Below are positions 1 through 11,400 of a stretch of 64,000 nt of DNA, piece by piece. The DNA is taken from positions 391,748 to 455,747 of the forward strand of contig CANNZV010000119.1 in NCBI GenBank assembly GCA_947561585.1, written 5' to 3'. Below the pieces are notes generated by a model that saw only the letters and a program-made list of their open reading frames with translations, did no database searches and was not told where the DNA came from. Each line of letters starts with the position of its first letter. Position 1 is the stretch's first letter. The DNA is from Caprella mutica (Eukaryota > Arthropoda > Malacostraca > Amphipoda > Caprellidae). The position numbers and the translations under genes were made by a program.

Positions 1-103
1 ATTTCTTCTGTTCTTCTTACTTTTTGGCAATTTATGGGAGATATATAATTTATTTAATAGAAAGATAAAATGAGTTGTTACATAAATCAATTTTCCCATC
101 CAG

Positions 104-3100
104 CGTAAGAAGTTTGGAGTATCCTCCTACTCCAATGATGCCAACTTTGATCCACGCAGGAGCTTTGAACTGTCGGGATCCGAAACCTTTACCTAAAGTA
201 AGAACAATAAGTATTTAATGAAGAACACTCGCTGTAGATGATTTTAATTTTATTCAAACAATGTTAACATCATTCTGCAATAGAATGAACTATTTAACAA
301 ATAGAAACAATATCAATAAACATACAAATAGCTAAATGAAATAATAAGTAACATAAACCCTACATAAAGATAACATGGAATGTACGGGTACGCTACGTAT
401 ATGAATGGCTATATAACTCGACACTAAGTCGATTCTAATCTATAATGAACGGCATATTATATATATCACATGTATATGTTGATTAATATGTATAACAAAT
501 GAACTCATAATTACCTCTTTAAAGCTAATTAAACACAAATTATTTAGTTAACTAGGAAGCTGTCGTGGCTTGATATTATGATATCGGACACAACTAATAA
601 ACTTCCTGTCTCAAGTCAGGACACTTATACTTTTAATATAGGATCAAATTCCTAAGCAATGGGATCTAATTCTACATTTAAGAAATATAATGCGCTGTTT
701 ATTTATCTAACCCAGATCTCATATATCACGTACATTTTTAGCTGTTCACCAAGTCAATCAATTTCAGGCAAAAGTTGAAATATTAAGGTAAAGAAAACTC
801 GTGATTTTACATATTTGGAAATGAACTGTATATCTATGTCGGAAAGGTCATATTTCACCCGTCATTAATTTATTTATTTATATATTTATTTATCATCTTG
901 TTATTCGCTTAACTGAAAAAGTGTTCAAAGGTCATATTTTACCCGTCATTAATTTATTTATTTATATATTTATTTATCATCTTGTTATTCGCTTAACTGA
1001 AAAAGAGTTCAACCAAATGGCCCGAAAGTTGGTGAAACGATTGTTTCATGTTCATTGTCTATGCAGTGACCTGCTGGTAGAATTTTGGGAGCGACCTGGT
1101 CAAAGGTCAAGGTTATGATCATTTATAACTCAAAAAGTATTGAACCATATTGCATGAAAATTGGTGGGACTATTGGTTATTATCCAGTTAGCAGCTTTTT
1201 AAATTTTAGGAGAGAACGTGTCAAAGAGGCGGCGAAGGTATGTGCTATACCGAGTGCACATAATCTAGTTAGATTTCAAATGATTGATTTTGAAAACTGT
1301 TTTGGAGAAAAAAGAATTATGTTAAACTTTTACCAATCTGTGTTCTTATCAGGATTTAGAAGAATGGATCAATGGTGCTGGATCCCATGGTGTAATCTAC
1401 TTCAGTCTAGGAACTGTGGTCAAAATTTCCGGCTTGCCAGAGAAGTATGTGCAATTTGAAATTTTTTGATGGACTATAAGGTGAAACCATAACTGTACAT
1501 CACATTATTTGATTTCTTAGACCCAGAAAAACTTTATTGAAAGTTTTTAGCAACTTGCCACAAAGAATACTATGGAAGGCAGATGTTGAATTCATGGAAG
1601 GTCTTCCTGAAAATGTTAAGCTTGCAAAATGGCTTCCTCAACAAGATATTCTTGGTATGTAAAATATAATTTTACCCAGGTAGGTCAATTACATATATTA
1701 TTACTATAGGCAAGATTTTAAATGGAAAAAAAATACACCTTTATGATTGAATAGAAAAGGTAATGCATTATAGGAAAACAATGGTCAAATTAAAAAGTTA
1801 ATTTGTTATTTATATTCAAGACGATATAAAATTATAAATCATCAAATGAATGGAAACTTTTCGGCTCCTTCGTAGAATTTTCTAAAACATACAATAGCGT
1901 CAACGCGGGCATTGCCCCCCACTTAGTGAACAAGTCCAATTATCTCTAAAACTATTACAGATAGAGAACATCTGTAAGATGCAAAAGAAAGAAATAGTCA
2001 CTTATTTAATGAATACAAAACGACTTTGCCCTACGACCAATGGGTTAATAGGTACTCAACTTTTTCTAAAAAATAACTGCTACCCTAGCAAACAAAGCAT
2101 TAATCCTGCACCATTCAAAACAATATCCTGCATTGCAGGTTGATGGCCTGCACCCCTATTAACATGGAAACTAATAGATCAATACAAATTTGGATTACAC
2201 CATCATAAAGAACAGCTTCTAAACTCTTAGAAACAATATTAAAAGTTCACTAGTACAATACTTGGAAATAGCGTCATGTGTTTGAACAAGTAACACCTAT
2301 GAAAATTAAGAGGCTCAATATTGAACCACCTGAAAATATAATATTGAGCCACCTGAAAATATAAATCGCGCATAATTTACTATTACGAAAAAGTTATAAG
2401 TTAGAATATACTTTAAATGTTGCACAAACATCAGAAAATAGTTTAAGTTTATTTTTGTGAAGTCAGATTCACGTTACAGACTAGAGTTTATTTTGTATTA
2501 CGTTTTTTGTTGGTGCATAAATACTCATGCATAATAAGAGTTTAGGCAGGCATCTTTTCGCACATACACTACACACTGTATGTACACACCCTACACACTG
2601 TATGAACCCACCCTACACACTGTATGTATACACGCTATACAATTATCTATGGTTATTATATTTTATCATGCTGGAAGTTCAACATTTTATTGTACTGTAA
2701 AAGTGCGGGTTAATGCACTGGATATTTTTTTCATGCCGAGCAAAACCCCGCACTACTTTGTTGCCATGTAGTCAATTTTTGGCTGACCTGAAACAAAAAA
2801 AGTAGGGTGTATATTAAAGTACGCAAATTAACGTATAATATGTCTTGAACGTGATAAAATTTGATTGAGAATTATGGATTCCGCAGCAAATCTTGCAAAA
2901 TTATCTGATTTTACGAATGCAAATGTTTGATGCATAATTTTATTTTAAAGTGTCCTATTTAGAAATTATTTTAAAATACTTACCGAAATTTAACATAGAT
3001 AATATTATTTGTCCTGAGGTTGAAAACCTGCTCTTCCCAATGCCGTAAACAGAAATTTAAATTTCTAAATAGTTTTGCGGGAGTGCAGGGGGTGCGGTAA

Positions 3101-6100
3101 GGGGGGTGCGGTAAGGGGGCTGCGGGGTAATGCCCGCACATTTCAGGTGCGGAGGAATTACCCGCGTTGATGCTATTTTCCGAATTTTCTTTGAAATTAA
3201 ATATAAAATTTGTTTGGATTGATAAAACTGGTTCTCAAATATGATTAATTTTTCATTGAATGAAATCTACTGAATATGCAATCGGGCATTAAGGGGCCAG
3301 GCATTTAGAATCCGTAATGAAATTTTTTCTATCTCTCTCAATCAGGTCACCCCCAAGTGAAGTTGTTCATCACTCACGGCGGTCTGTTCAGCATCACCGA
3401 GACTACCTTCCATGCGGTTCCAATTCTCGGTATGCCGGTATTCGCGGACCAGGAGAGTAACATGATGAAAGTGGAGAGGAATGGATTCGGACTCGCAATC
3501 GAATGGGATGATTTGACTGAGGATTTGTTTATGGATAAAATTCAATCTTTGTTGTATGATGAAAAGTGAGTGTTTAGTGTACTTTATTCTAAAAATGATT
3601 TTGGTGTGGCACAGTAAAAATTTCATGAAAATTGATTTCTCCGGTTGTGGTAAAGTAGATAATATACCTGAGCAATGATGAACATTTGCAAAGTTTCCAG
3701 GAATTCTTTCACATGATTCTTTTGTCATTTGGCGTTTTTCAATCATAAACATCAAATAAATTTCCATATTAAATTAGCATTTGGTTATATATTTAGTTAT
3801 AGACTTATGATACTGAATCATCAATTATTTAATATAGACGAAAAGTGAACAATAGGTGAAAATGAAATATAAAAATAAGTCACTATTTTTAATACCTCTC
3901 ATTTTTCAAATTAAAAAAAACGGAACACTTTATGCAATTCATTGCCTGTATTATCAATTTTAAAACCAATCAACTGATATCACAGGAACATAGAGGGTAT
4001 AGTAACTAGTAAACGACGCAAAAATATGACGTCACTAAGACAACACTTTTCTTGTTTGTGACCGAGCGGCTCTTTATTCCTCAAATTTGCATGTTAATAT
4101 CGATAAGTTTAAAATAATTTCATAAGGGTATCGTGTAAAAGATATATAATTCAGATGTGTTTTTATTGTTCATTCTTTTACTTGTCTATAAAAAATAAGG
4201 TCTTTAACATATACTACCTAGGAGCCTAAACTAGTGCTAGTTAACTGCTAAATGGTAGTTCCAATGAAAAACAATTAAGGAAAAAAATAATGGAAATACT
4301 ATTTAACCAATGCCTAGTTAGTAATTGATAAGAAAAAATTCAATTTATTAGTTACTAAGTTTAAGTAGGTAGTCCCATGTTTCAAAGTGTGATCAGAGTC
4401 GCAATTTCCGGTCACGTCAAACTAGATTCGATGAGCTGATTACGATACCCTATATGTCACTGTATCCTGGTCACCACTCACAAAAATGGGGAAAAAATCG
4501 AAAATACTGGCGGTATCACTGCGGTTCACCGCTGAACCCTGCGTTACTATGGAGTTGGCTTAACTGTACCGTGAGGCAGGAAGCGTTGGTTTGGCGGTAT
4601 GTAGCTGTGCGACCTCCATACTAACGTCAAACCAAAGTTCATCACCCCCACAAATTACTTTTGCAATGCAGGAGACCGTTTCAGCAAACTCGTATCCGTG
4701 ATTGAAACATTTTCAAATACCTCATCAAAGCTTGTGTAAAGTTTATTTACTTTGCACCCCAATCAGCTGTGGTTCAGCATTTAATATTTGTGCGTTGGCC
4801 TTGCGAACCCAAACGTCAACGAACTTGCGTCTGATGGTGGCAAGCTTTAGATGAGCATCGTTGAGGGCGGTGGTGAACTTTTCGGAGCGGAAAACTACCT
4901 TTCCTCAACGCTCGTTATATTATCTGCAGTTCAGTACTTTCGCAACGGTAGAATTGAAAATAAGCGGTGGTCGATCGAATATGGCGTTGCCTAAATGGAG
5001 GCCTGAATGGAGGGTAACAAGCGGTTATGATAATTCTCCTCGCTTCAGGAACGCTCTAGGAAGTGCTTCTGGTGTGACCAAGACTTCAAATGACGGACGT
5101 CAGCCAACTATCGATTTCTATCAAAAATCTATCAGAATCTATGATAGATTTCATCCGCTCAGCTATTTAGTCAAAAGCAGTATGACGTTAAACCAACTTT
5201 TACTACGTGCTCATCACTCACGGCGGTTTGTTCAGCATCACAGAGTCTACCTTCCTTGCTGTTCTAATTCTTGGTATGACTGCATTTGCGAATCAGGAGA
5301 ATAACATGATGAAAGTGGAGAAGAATGGATTCGGACTTACAATCGAAAGGGATGATTTTTCTAAGGATTTGTTAATGGATAAAATAAAATTTTGTTGTAT
5401 GATAAAAAGTGAGTGATTAGTGTGCTTTATTCTAAAAATGATTTTGATGTGGTAAAGTAGAAAATTTTATGAAAATTGATTTCTCTGGTTGTGGAAAAGT
5501 AGATAACATACCTGAGCAATGGTAGATATTTGCGAGTTTCTAGGAATTTTCTTTGTATGATTATATAGTCGTTAGGCATTTTTCAATCATATACATGAAA
5601 TCAAATTAGCATCTGTTTATACATATAGTTTAGTTAAGAAAAGTGAACATTTGTGGAATTAGAACAAAAAAAAAGTTACCATTTTTAATGCCTCTCATTT
5701 TTCAAATTCATATAAAACGGAAAACTTTCTTCACTTCATTCTTCATTTTCTATTTCAGATACCAAATTAACGTTAACGAAAGATCATTACTTTTGCGAGA
5801 TCAGCCGATATCACCCCAAGACTCTGTGGTCTACTGGACTGAGTATGCAATCAGGCATGCAGGAGCCAGGCATTTGAAGTCACCGGTGCATCAAATGGAA
5901 TGGTAAATTTATTTTTAAAATATAATAACTGAAGAGAATGTCTAAAGATTTTTTCTTCATTTCGATACAATAGTTGTGAATATCTAGAACTTAACGATAT
6001 CAAAAGAAGTTTTAATTTATGATTAATTGCCTTTTTTTGCTATTCATTTTAATTTTTAATATTGAATTCTAATACTTATAACTAAGATATTATACTACTA

Positions 6101-6578
6101 TAAAGATTCACCACCTTCGGAGATTTCGGTTTCCAAAATACATCGTGCTGCCACCTTTTGAAAAAGGTGGCACTATGTATTTTTGAATATTATTTTCTTC
6201 AAATGTCTCTCTACTTAAGAAATAAAATTTAATTTCTACTTGTCTCTGCATTCTGAGCTAAAATTCAAAGTACTTTAATCATTTACTAGATGTTTCAAAA
6301 ACTAACATTTGTAGTTAAAATTTCTTAGAATCTTTGAAGAGAGTTTAAATGGGAATATTTCTTTTTTTTATTTCTCACCAATTTTTTTAAGTACGAATTT
6401 TTTTCCTTCTCCCAATTTCTTCATCAGGTACGAGTTGTACAATATTGATGTGTGGTTCTCTTTTTTGCTGCTGGTGGTACTTGTAATCACATTAATGCTC
6501 CTTTTCCTGGTCAAATGCTTGAAGTTCTGCGGTAGAAAATTCTCAAAGAAAACAGATTCTAAAAAGAAGAAAAACTGA
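104..6578 (+). CDS. UGT-0: UDP-glycosyltransferase, 3' part (exons 5-10), 5' end outside window
   Basis: UGTs move a sugar from a UDP-sugar to small lipophilic molecules; animal ones sit in the ER membrane facing the lumen. Visible coding exons by homology to UGT-1: 104-197, 1353-1444, 1521-1654, 3346-3565, 5759-5902 and 6428-6578. All have AG/GT borders and matching phases (2-0, 0-2, 2-1, 1-2, 2-2, stop). Exon 8 (3346) holds the sugar-donor signature: GHPQVKLFITHGG, then VFADQ. Exon 9 has the YWTEYAIRHAGARHLKSP block near the membrane anchor. Exon 10 encodes one hydrophobic helix, then a basic tail ending KKKKN, a di-lysine ER retrieval motif. Exons 1-4 (signal peptide, acceptor half) must lie left of base 1. 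No stop or frameshift is seen in these exons, so the gene may be functional. A decayed second copy of exon 8 lies in intron 8. Confidence 0.88.
848..1013. repeat. 84-bp tandem duplication in UGT-0 intron 5
   Basis: Two adjacent copies of about 84 bp (848-931 and 932-1013) begin TCATATTT and end near AACTGAAAAAG. They differ at only a few bases. Intron 5 (198-1352) is otherwise AT-rich sequence in which I recognise nothing. The short ORFs here come from the duplication and from read-through into exon 6. Confidence 0.8.
1893..3177. mobile_element. Non-autonomous TIR DNA element in UGT-0 intron 7
   Basis: The left end AATAGCGTCAACGCGGGC matches the inverse of the right end (CCCGCGTTGATGCTATT at 3161-3177). 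Both ends then run into GC-rich sequence (1908-1920 and 3080-3150) that contrasts with the AT-rich intron. A GAATTTTCT direct repeat near 1876 and 3185 may be a target-site duplication if the ends lie a few bases further out. No transposase is visible. A short tandem array of about 25 bp (TACACACTGTATG core, 2565-2640) lies inside. The superfamily is not assigned. Confidence 0.55.
4400..5209. repeat. Fragment of the large inverted-repeat element in UGT-0 intron 8
   Basis: This stretch shares internal motifs with the element in intron 7 of UGT-1, -2 and -3: a GGCAG..GCGTTGGTTT block, CTCCATACTAA-type stems, GGTGGTGAACTTTTC, and TATCAAAAATCTATC. Its right side stops abruptly against the truncated second copy of exon 8. 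The ORF at 4861-5304 is a by-product of this repeat. It is more decayed than the other copies, and its outer ends are not clear. Confidence 0.6.
5210..5408 (+). pseudogene. Decayed duplicate of UGT exon 8 (pseudoexon) in UGT-0
   Basis: The sequence is homologous to exon 8 at 3346-3565 but lacks the start of the exon (the GHPQVKLF part); repeat DNA occupies its place, so there is no normal acceptor. ITHGG is kept, but the DQ donor pair has become NQ. A one-base length change near the end shifts the frame before the donor site. Homology continues about 230 bases into the following intron. It is a local duplication of exon 8 plus intron 8, and would normally be skipped in favour of exon 8 at 3346. 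Confidence 0.8.
6137..6181. repeat. Short hairpin: collapsed form of a MITE present in the sister genes
   Basis: The arms ATACATCGTGCTGCCACCTTTT and AAAAGGTGGCACTATGTAT pair around a tiny loop. At the equivalent place in intron 9 of UGT-1, -2 and -3 there is a roughly 215-bp element with the same ends (GCATTGTGCTGCCACC and its inverse). Here only the joined ends remain. Confidence 0.75.
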
Positions 6579-8412
6579 GATTTTGATAGAAGTTGAATAC
6601 CTCTAAAAATTTAATCTATAAGTGTCTAGAGGAGTGCTGGATAAATTCCTATTTTATATTATCATCAACATGTTACTTAAACACTTATAAATTTCATTGG
6701 AACTGTTCACGTAGGTCTAAAATTCTATCCAAAAGTCAAACTTCAAAAGTTACGTAACACTTAATGTTTCTAGTCAAAATCAAGAAGATGTAAGCAACAG
6801 CAGCAACAATCAATTCCCAACCAAATTCTCAATTACATTTGTATATCTGATATGATTTTATTTGGGTTTCTTTCATGTGGTTAGTTTATTGTAAAATTAA
6901 TAATATTAAAAAAATAAAAAATATGGTTTTACTTATTATTTAATTTTCAGAACAGTTAATCCTAATGAGTTTGACTATCAGAATGAACGAGAAGGTTTGA
7001 CTATATATATGTTAAAAAAAACACGTGTCTTATTTATAAACCTACAATACTGTATTTTTTACAAGTTGTTGGAATATATATATATACTAAACTAATGTGC
7101 ACCAAATTCCAAGTAAAAATAGTGAATAAATACATTGGTATTTAATACGTTCGCAACTGAGAGAGCAGAGCTGTGATTGGGTGGAGGGTGACTGATCGCG
7201 CATGTGTGTGTGCTTCATGACAACATAGAATGATTTTGGCTTAGAGGCTAACCAAACTGTATGTCTATGTTGCCAAACGACACCACAGGGCAATTAATTT
7301 CCAAATTTACGTGATTTACGCCGATATGTATACATTTCTTAACTTTTACATACAAAATTATATTTGGTATTTATGTAGGAACAAAGTCAAGAATGGCCGG
7401 TAAATTTAAAGGAATGGCATGAAAGATATAAAATAATTTTAAAAGGATGTGCCTAGAAAACATATGTCAAACTAATTAGGGTCAAACACATATACACATC
7501 TGCTATGAATGCTGCGTAAGTTTTATGGATTAAACACAATAACTATGTATTCTCCAAATACTTCAAACTACACTCATTTCAATACCAACAAAATACACTG
7601 AACCTCAATTACCCTCTACACCACCGAATACAACTATCCACAACAACACAAAGGAAACAATACCAAACTGCCCACTATGTAAAACACATATACAGGACAC
7701 CAAACACATTTTAAAATAGTCCAAATTTTAAATGCAAACCTTCCCCTCATCACCTAGTAAGGAATTCTACTGGGGAGTTATAGGGGAGAAGCAGTTCTTT
7801 AACACCACTCATACACCCAACACCATATCTAACACACACAATACCACCTCACCACCTAGTTCGGAGCAATACACGAGGCTAATTTAGGATGGATGATGTC
7901 CCTCTGCGGCCCTTCTCCAGGTGGAAGACCGCGAGAGCGATGTGAGTGCCTCATTCCCAATGTTGGGGTCAGGAGGGGTCGACATCATCACCTATGAAAA
8001 GAATATTTAATGATATTATTCAAATAATTAATACAGTTTTCTTACTGAAACATAATATTTTTAAATATTGACTTATTAAATTATCAGCATGCGTACCGTT
8101 GTTATGTTTATTCGATATAATTTAGTAAATTACTATATTAATTTTGTATATTCAAATTTTACTTAGATATCATATTTAGGAGCCGTACAAACTTTGAAAA
8201 AGTCTTAGTGGACCAGTAACCAATCTTAATTTGTAGCTTATCCTGATAATTCATTTGTTTTCATACCGTATAGCTTAGAACTAATATAAATAATATAAAA
8301 TTTAAATAGAAGTCAATAAAGTATGTTAGCTTTTCCAAATTCATTATTACTCTAAATGTATGCTTTAGATGAGTTATCCATTTTTTCAGAGATTTTAATA
8401 AATCATAGAACC
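6579..8412. other. Intergenic region UGT-0 to UGT-1
   Basis: The 3' flank of UGT-0 (to about 7520) resembles the 3' flank of UGT-1 split between 22839-23015 and 25219-25500, showing that gene plus flank was duplicated as a unit. A candidate AATAAA poly(A) signal lies near 6916. A LINE-like remnant occupies about 7540-8010. From about 8010 to 8390 the sequence matches the 5' flanks of UGT-2 and UGT-3. A pyrimidine-rich AG at 8389 just before the UGT-1 start suggests an upstream non-coding exon that I cannot place. Confidence 0.6.
7540..8010 (+). mobile_element. Remnant of non-LTR retrotransposon 3' end (tentative)
   Basis: Broken plus-strand frames contain a CPLCKTHIQDTKHILK motif (from 7669), of the C-x2-C...H...C kind found after the reverse transcriptase in many non-LTR elements. 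A related block lies upstream of UGT-2 (25500-26130) and, 5'-truncated by the duplication breakpoint, upstream of UGT-3 (45335-45600). No reverse transcriptase domain is present, so the identity rests on this motif and the repetition. Confidence 0.4.
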
Positions 8413-11400
8413 ATGAGAGTGTTTCTAGTATGTTTGTTGTTGCTCAATTTCCTTGGAGTAACCCTAGGCAGTAACATCCTAATCATCGCCCCAATAGCGA
8501 CCAAGAGTCACATGAACTTTATAGGAGAGGTGGGGCGAGTCTTGGCTGACAGAGGACACCAGGTGAGTTTTTGAAATCTTGTCACACGATATGGTAAAGT
8601 TAGGATATGAAATATTGTAATTTTGAAACGCTTTCCATGACAGGTAACATTCTTCAAAACTTTCGATACTAACAGTCACCCAAACATCACTTCTGTAAAT
8701 TCAGTAGTTAATTTAGAGGAGCATATCCCTAATACTTTCGAGAGCAGAAATGTGGGAACATCCATGAAGATGCTGGAAATTTTACCTGATTTGTGTACAG
8801 AGGCTATGAGCATCTTTCGTGAGAAGAATATCGATGTCAAAAAGTTCGATATTGTTTTCGTAGAAATCTTTGGAAACGAATGCTTTTTGGCAGAGTTGAA
8901 AGATGTAAGTAATTGAATGAGAAAAATCTTACATATGAGTATTATATCAAAATATACAACTATATTGTTAAGAGTATTTACTTTTGGTGTTTGTGGTCCG
9001 GAATATCAATTCCCGTACATTTTACCTTAATAAAATTTTGTCCAAATGAAATCATTCATTTTCTTACCACAGTGCCCATAAGATTTTTATAGGGACAGAT
9101 TAAATTTTTATGAAGTTCTGTCCGAATGATTCAACATTGTAAAATTAGTGGTCTGTAATTTCTGTCGATATCATTGCAATTGATAGGAAATTAGGAGCTG
9201 TAGTAGGAAATTAATCAATATAATCATGAATTTGAAATATTTATATATTCATTAACTTTATAATAGAATTTTTTTAATAGAATTCCTATTATTTATTAAA
9301 CTGAGAAATATTGATGTTAAATGCCCCTTTTTTCAATCGCAGGTTAATTTCGGTTTCTTGAATCCAAATGTTGTTGCTGGGATTGTTCACAAACTGATGG
9401 GGAATTTGTACTTCCCATCATTTGAAGTTATGGTGGGAGTTCCTCTCGATTTCCCAATGTCCTTTTTAGAAAGAATGGGCAATCTCTTTTCATACATTCT
9501 CTTAACAGAATTCTACTTTCCTATGTTCTACTATAATAAGTATGTATCCACCTCAATTTATAAGAATTATATATATTTTAATGATCATATACATTAGTCA
9601 ATGATATGCCATATCGTCTGCTCTCCCTCAGCATTCTTGAAACTTGCAAAGAAGCTGGACTCTGCAGCAGAGACATAGATTCCTTGTTGGAAATTGGAAA
9701 AAATGCCTCCATAGTATTTTCCAATAGGTAAGAAAATTGGATTTTTTGGGATTTTATTCCAAACTGAGAGATTTTTACACTACGATTAAAATACCAAATT
9801 TGGATCTTTTAGTTTCCTTAGATATGATTTACGATAATTTGGATGTAATCAATATGTTAAAGATTTAAATTTTATTTCTCCTGTTGTTTTTAATCATTAC
9901 AGTTAGTGAGATATATAATTTGATGCATAAATCAATTTTCTCATCCAGCGTCAGAAGTTTGGAATATCCTCCAACTCCTATGATGCCAAATCTGATCCAC
10001 ACAGGAGCTTTAAACTGTCGGGATCCGAAACCTTTACCTAAAGTAAGAAAAATAAGTTTTTAAGAAATAGAATGTTCAGTTTATTTATCTAACCAAGGTC
10101 TCATATAACACGTATATTTTTTGTTGTTCACCAGTCAATCAATTTCAGGCAAAAGTTGCAATCTTGATGAAGAGAAAATTTGTGATTTTAGATATTTGGA
10201 AATGAACTTTATATCTATTTAATTAGATGTCATATGATTGATTTGGAGAACTGTTTTGGATGAAAAAATAATTATGTGAAACTTTTACCAATCTGTGTTC
10301 TTATCAGGATTTAGAAGAATGGATCAATGGTGCTGGATCCCATGGTGTAATCTACTTCAGTCTTGGAACTGTGGTTAAAATTTCCAGCTTACCAGAGAAG
10401 TATGCAATTTGAATTTTTTGATGGATTAAAATTAAGGTGAAATTGAAAGTTTAAAATTCTATATCAAATTGCTTAATTTTTTAGACACAGAAAAACGTTA
10501 TTGAAAGTTTTTAGTAACTTACCACAAAGAATACTATGGAAGGCAGATGTTGAAGCCATGGAAGATCTTCCTGAAAATGTTAAGCTTGCAAAATGGCTTC
10601 CCCAACAAGATATTCTTGGTATGTAAAGAATATTTTCAGTCTTGGTCAATAATAGGGCAGGCTTCGTTTCTATTACCACAATCACGAATCAGAGTTCCGT
10701 GTTATCGCACGGTTCCATATTTTCGTTCTCATAAAATCTGTATATATTAATCATTATTTAAATTTTGTATTATTTAACTTTAGGTATCATGGTACCATTT
10801 ATCAATGATTCCTTTGGGTAACATTTTACCAATTAGAATAAATATTAAATATATTTTTTACACGTGGAAAATTGTCGAAGTATCGCCCCGGTCACACCGC
10901 CCGAACTTTGTTGGGGCGTTCCTTGTTACCGTTCATCCAAAGTTGGTCCCGTTAAAGCAACGCTGTATACGCTCGGCCACGGCTTATAGTCCCTACTACC
11001 GGTCCGAAAATTTTGATCTGTACGAAATACAGGGAGCAATGGGGAGCGTAACCAAATTTTCAATTCAGGCAAGGTTCTCCACCGCTCCACCAACACCCAT
11101 CCAAAGTTTGGCACCGCTCAACGCAATTTCGTGGACTCTCGTGTAACCACCTAATCAACGCTCGTTATAGTTAAACCAACGGTATAGTAAAGCGGTGTTT
11201 ACATTGTCAGTCGGCACCTTGGTATTTCCCTAGGAATTCACCGCAAAGTGTCAAATTTCACCGTGCAACGCTGTTTTCGCATTGAAATTGAAAAATGGAC
11301 AGTGTTCGTTCGGATGACCGCACTTTCGGAGAGTGACACTTTTTCAGGCCTCACTCCTCTTCAGTTCGCTATTAGCAATATAGGAAGAGGAGGGTGTGCG

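Noticed and set aside
3342..3767. 141-aa minus-strand ORF opposite UGT-0 exon 8
   Set aside because: Antisense shadow of a conserved exon and its intron.
4861..5304. 147-aa plus-strand ORF
   Set aside because: Lies in repeat DNA shared with non-coding copies in the other UGT introns and runs out of frame through the exon 8 pseudoexon.
8356..8574. Upstream ATG giving a longer UGT-1 N-terminus
   Set aside because: A pyrimidine tract and AG at 8389 lie between that ATG and the signal peptide; the sister genes have the same acceptor but different upstream frames.
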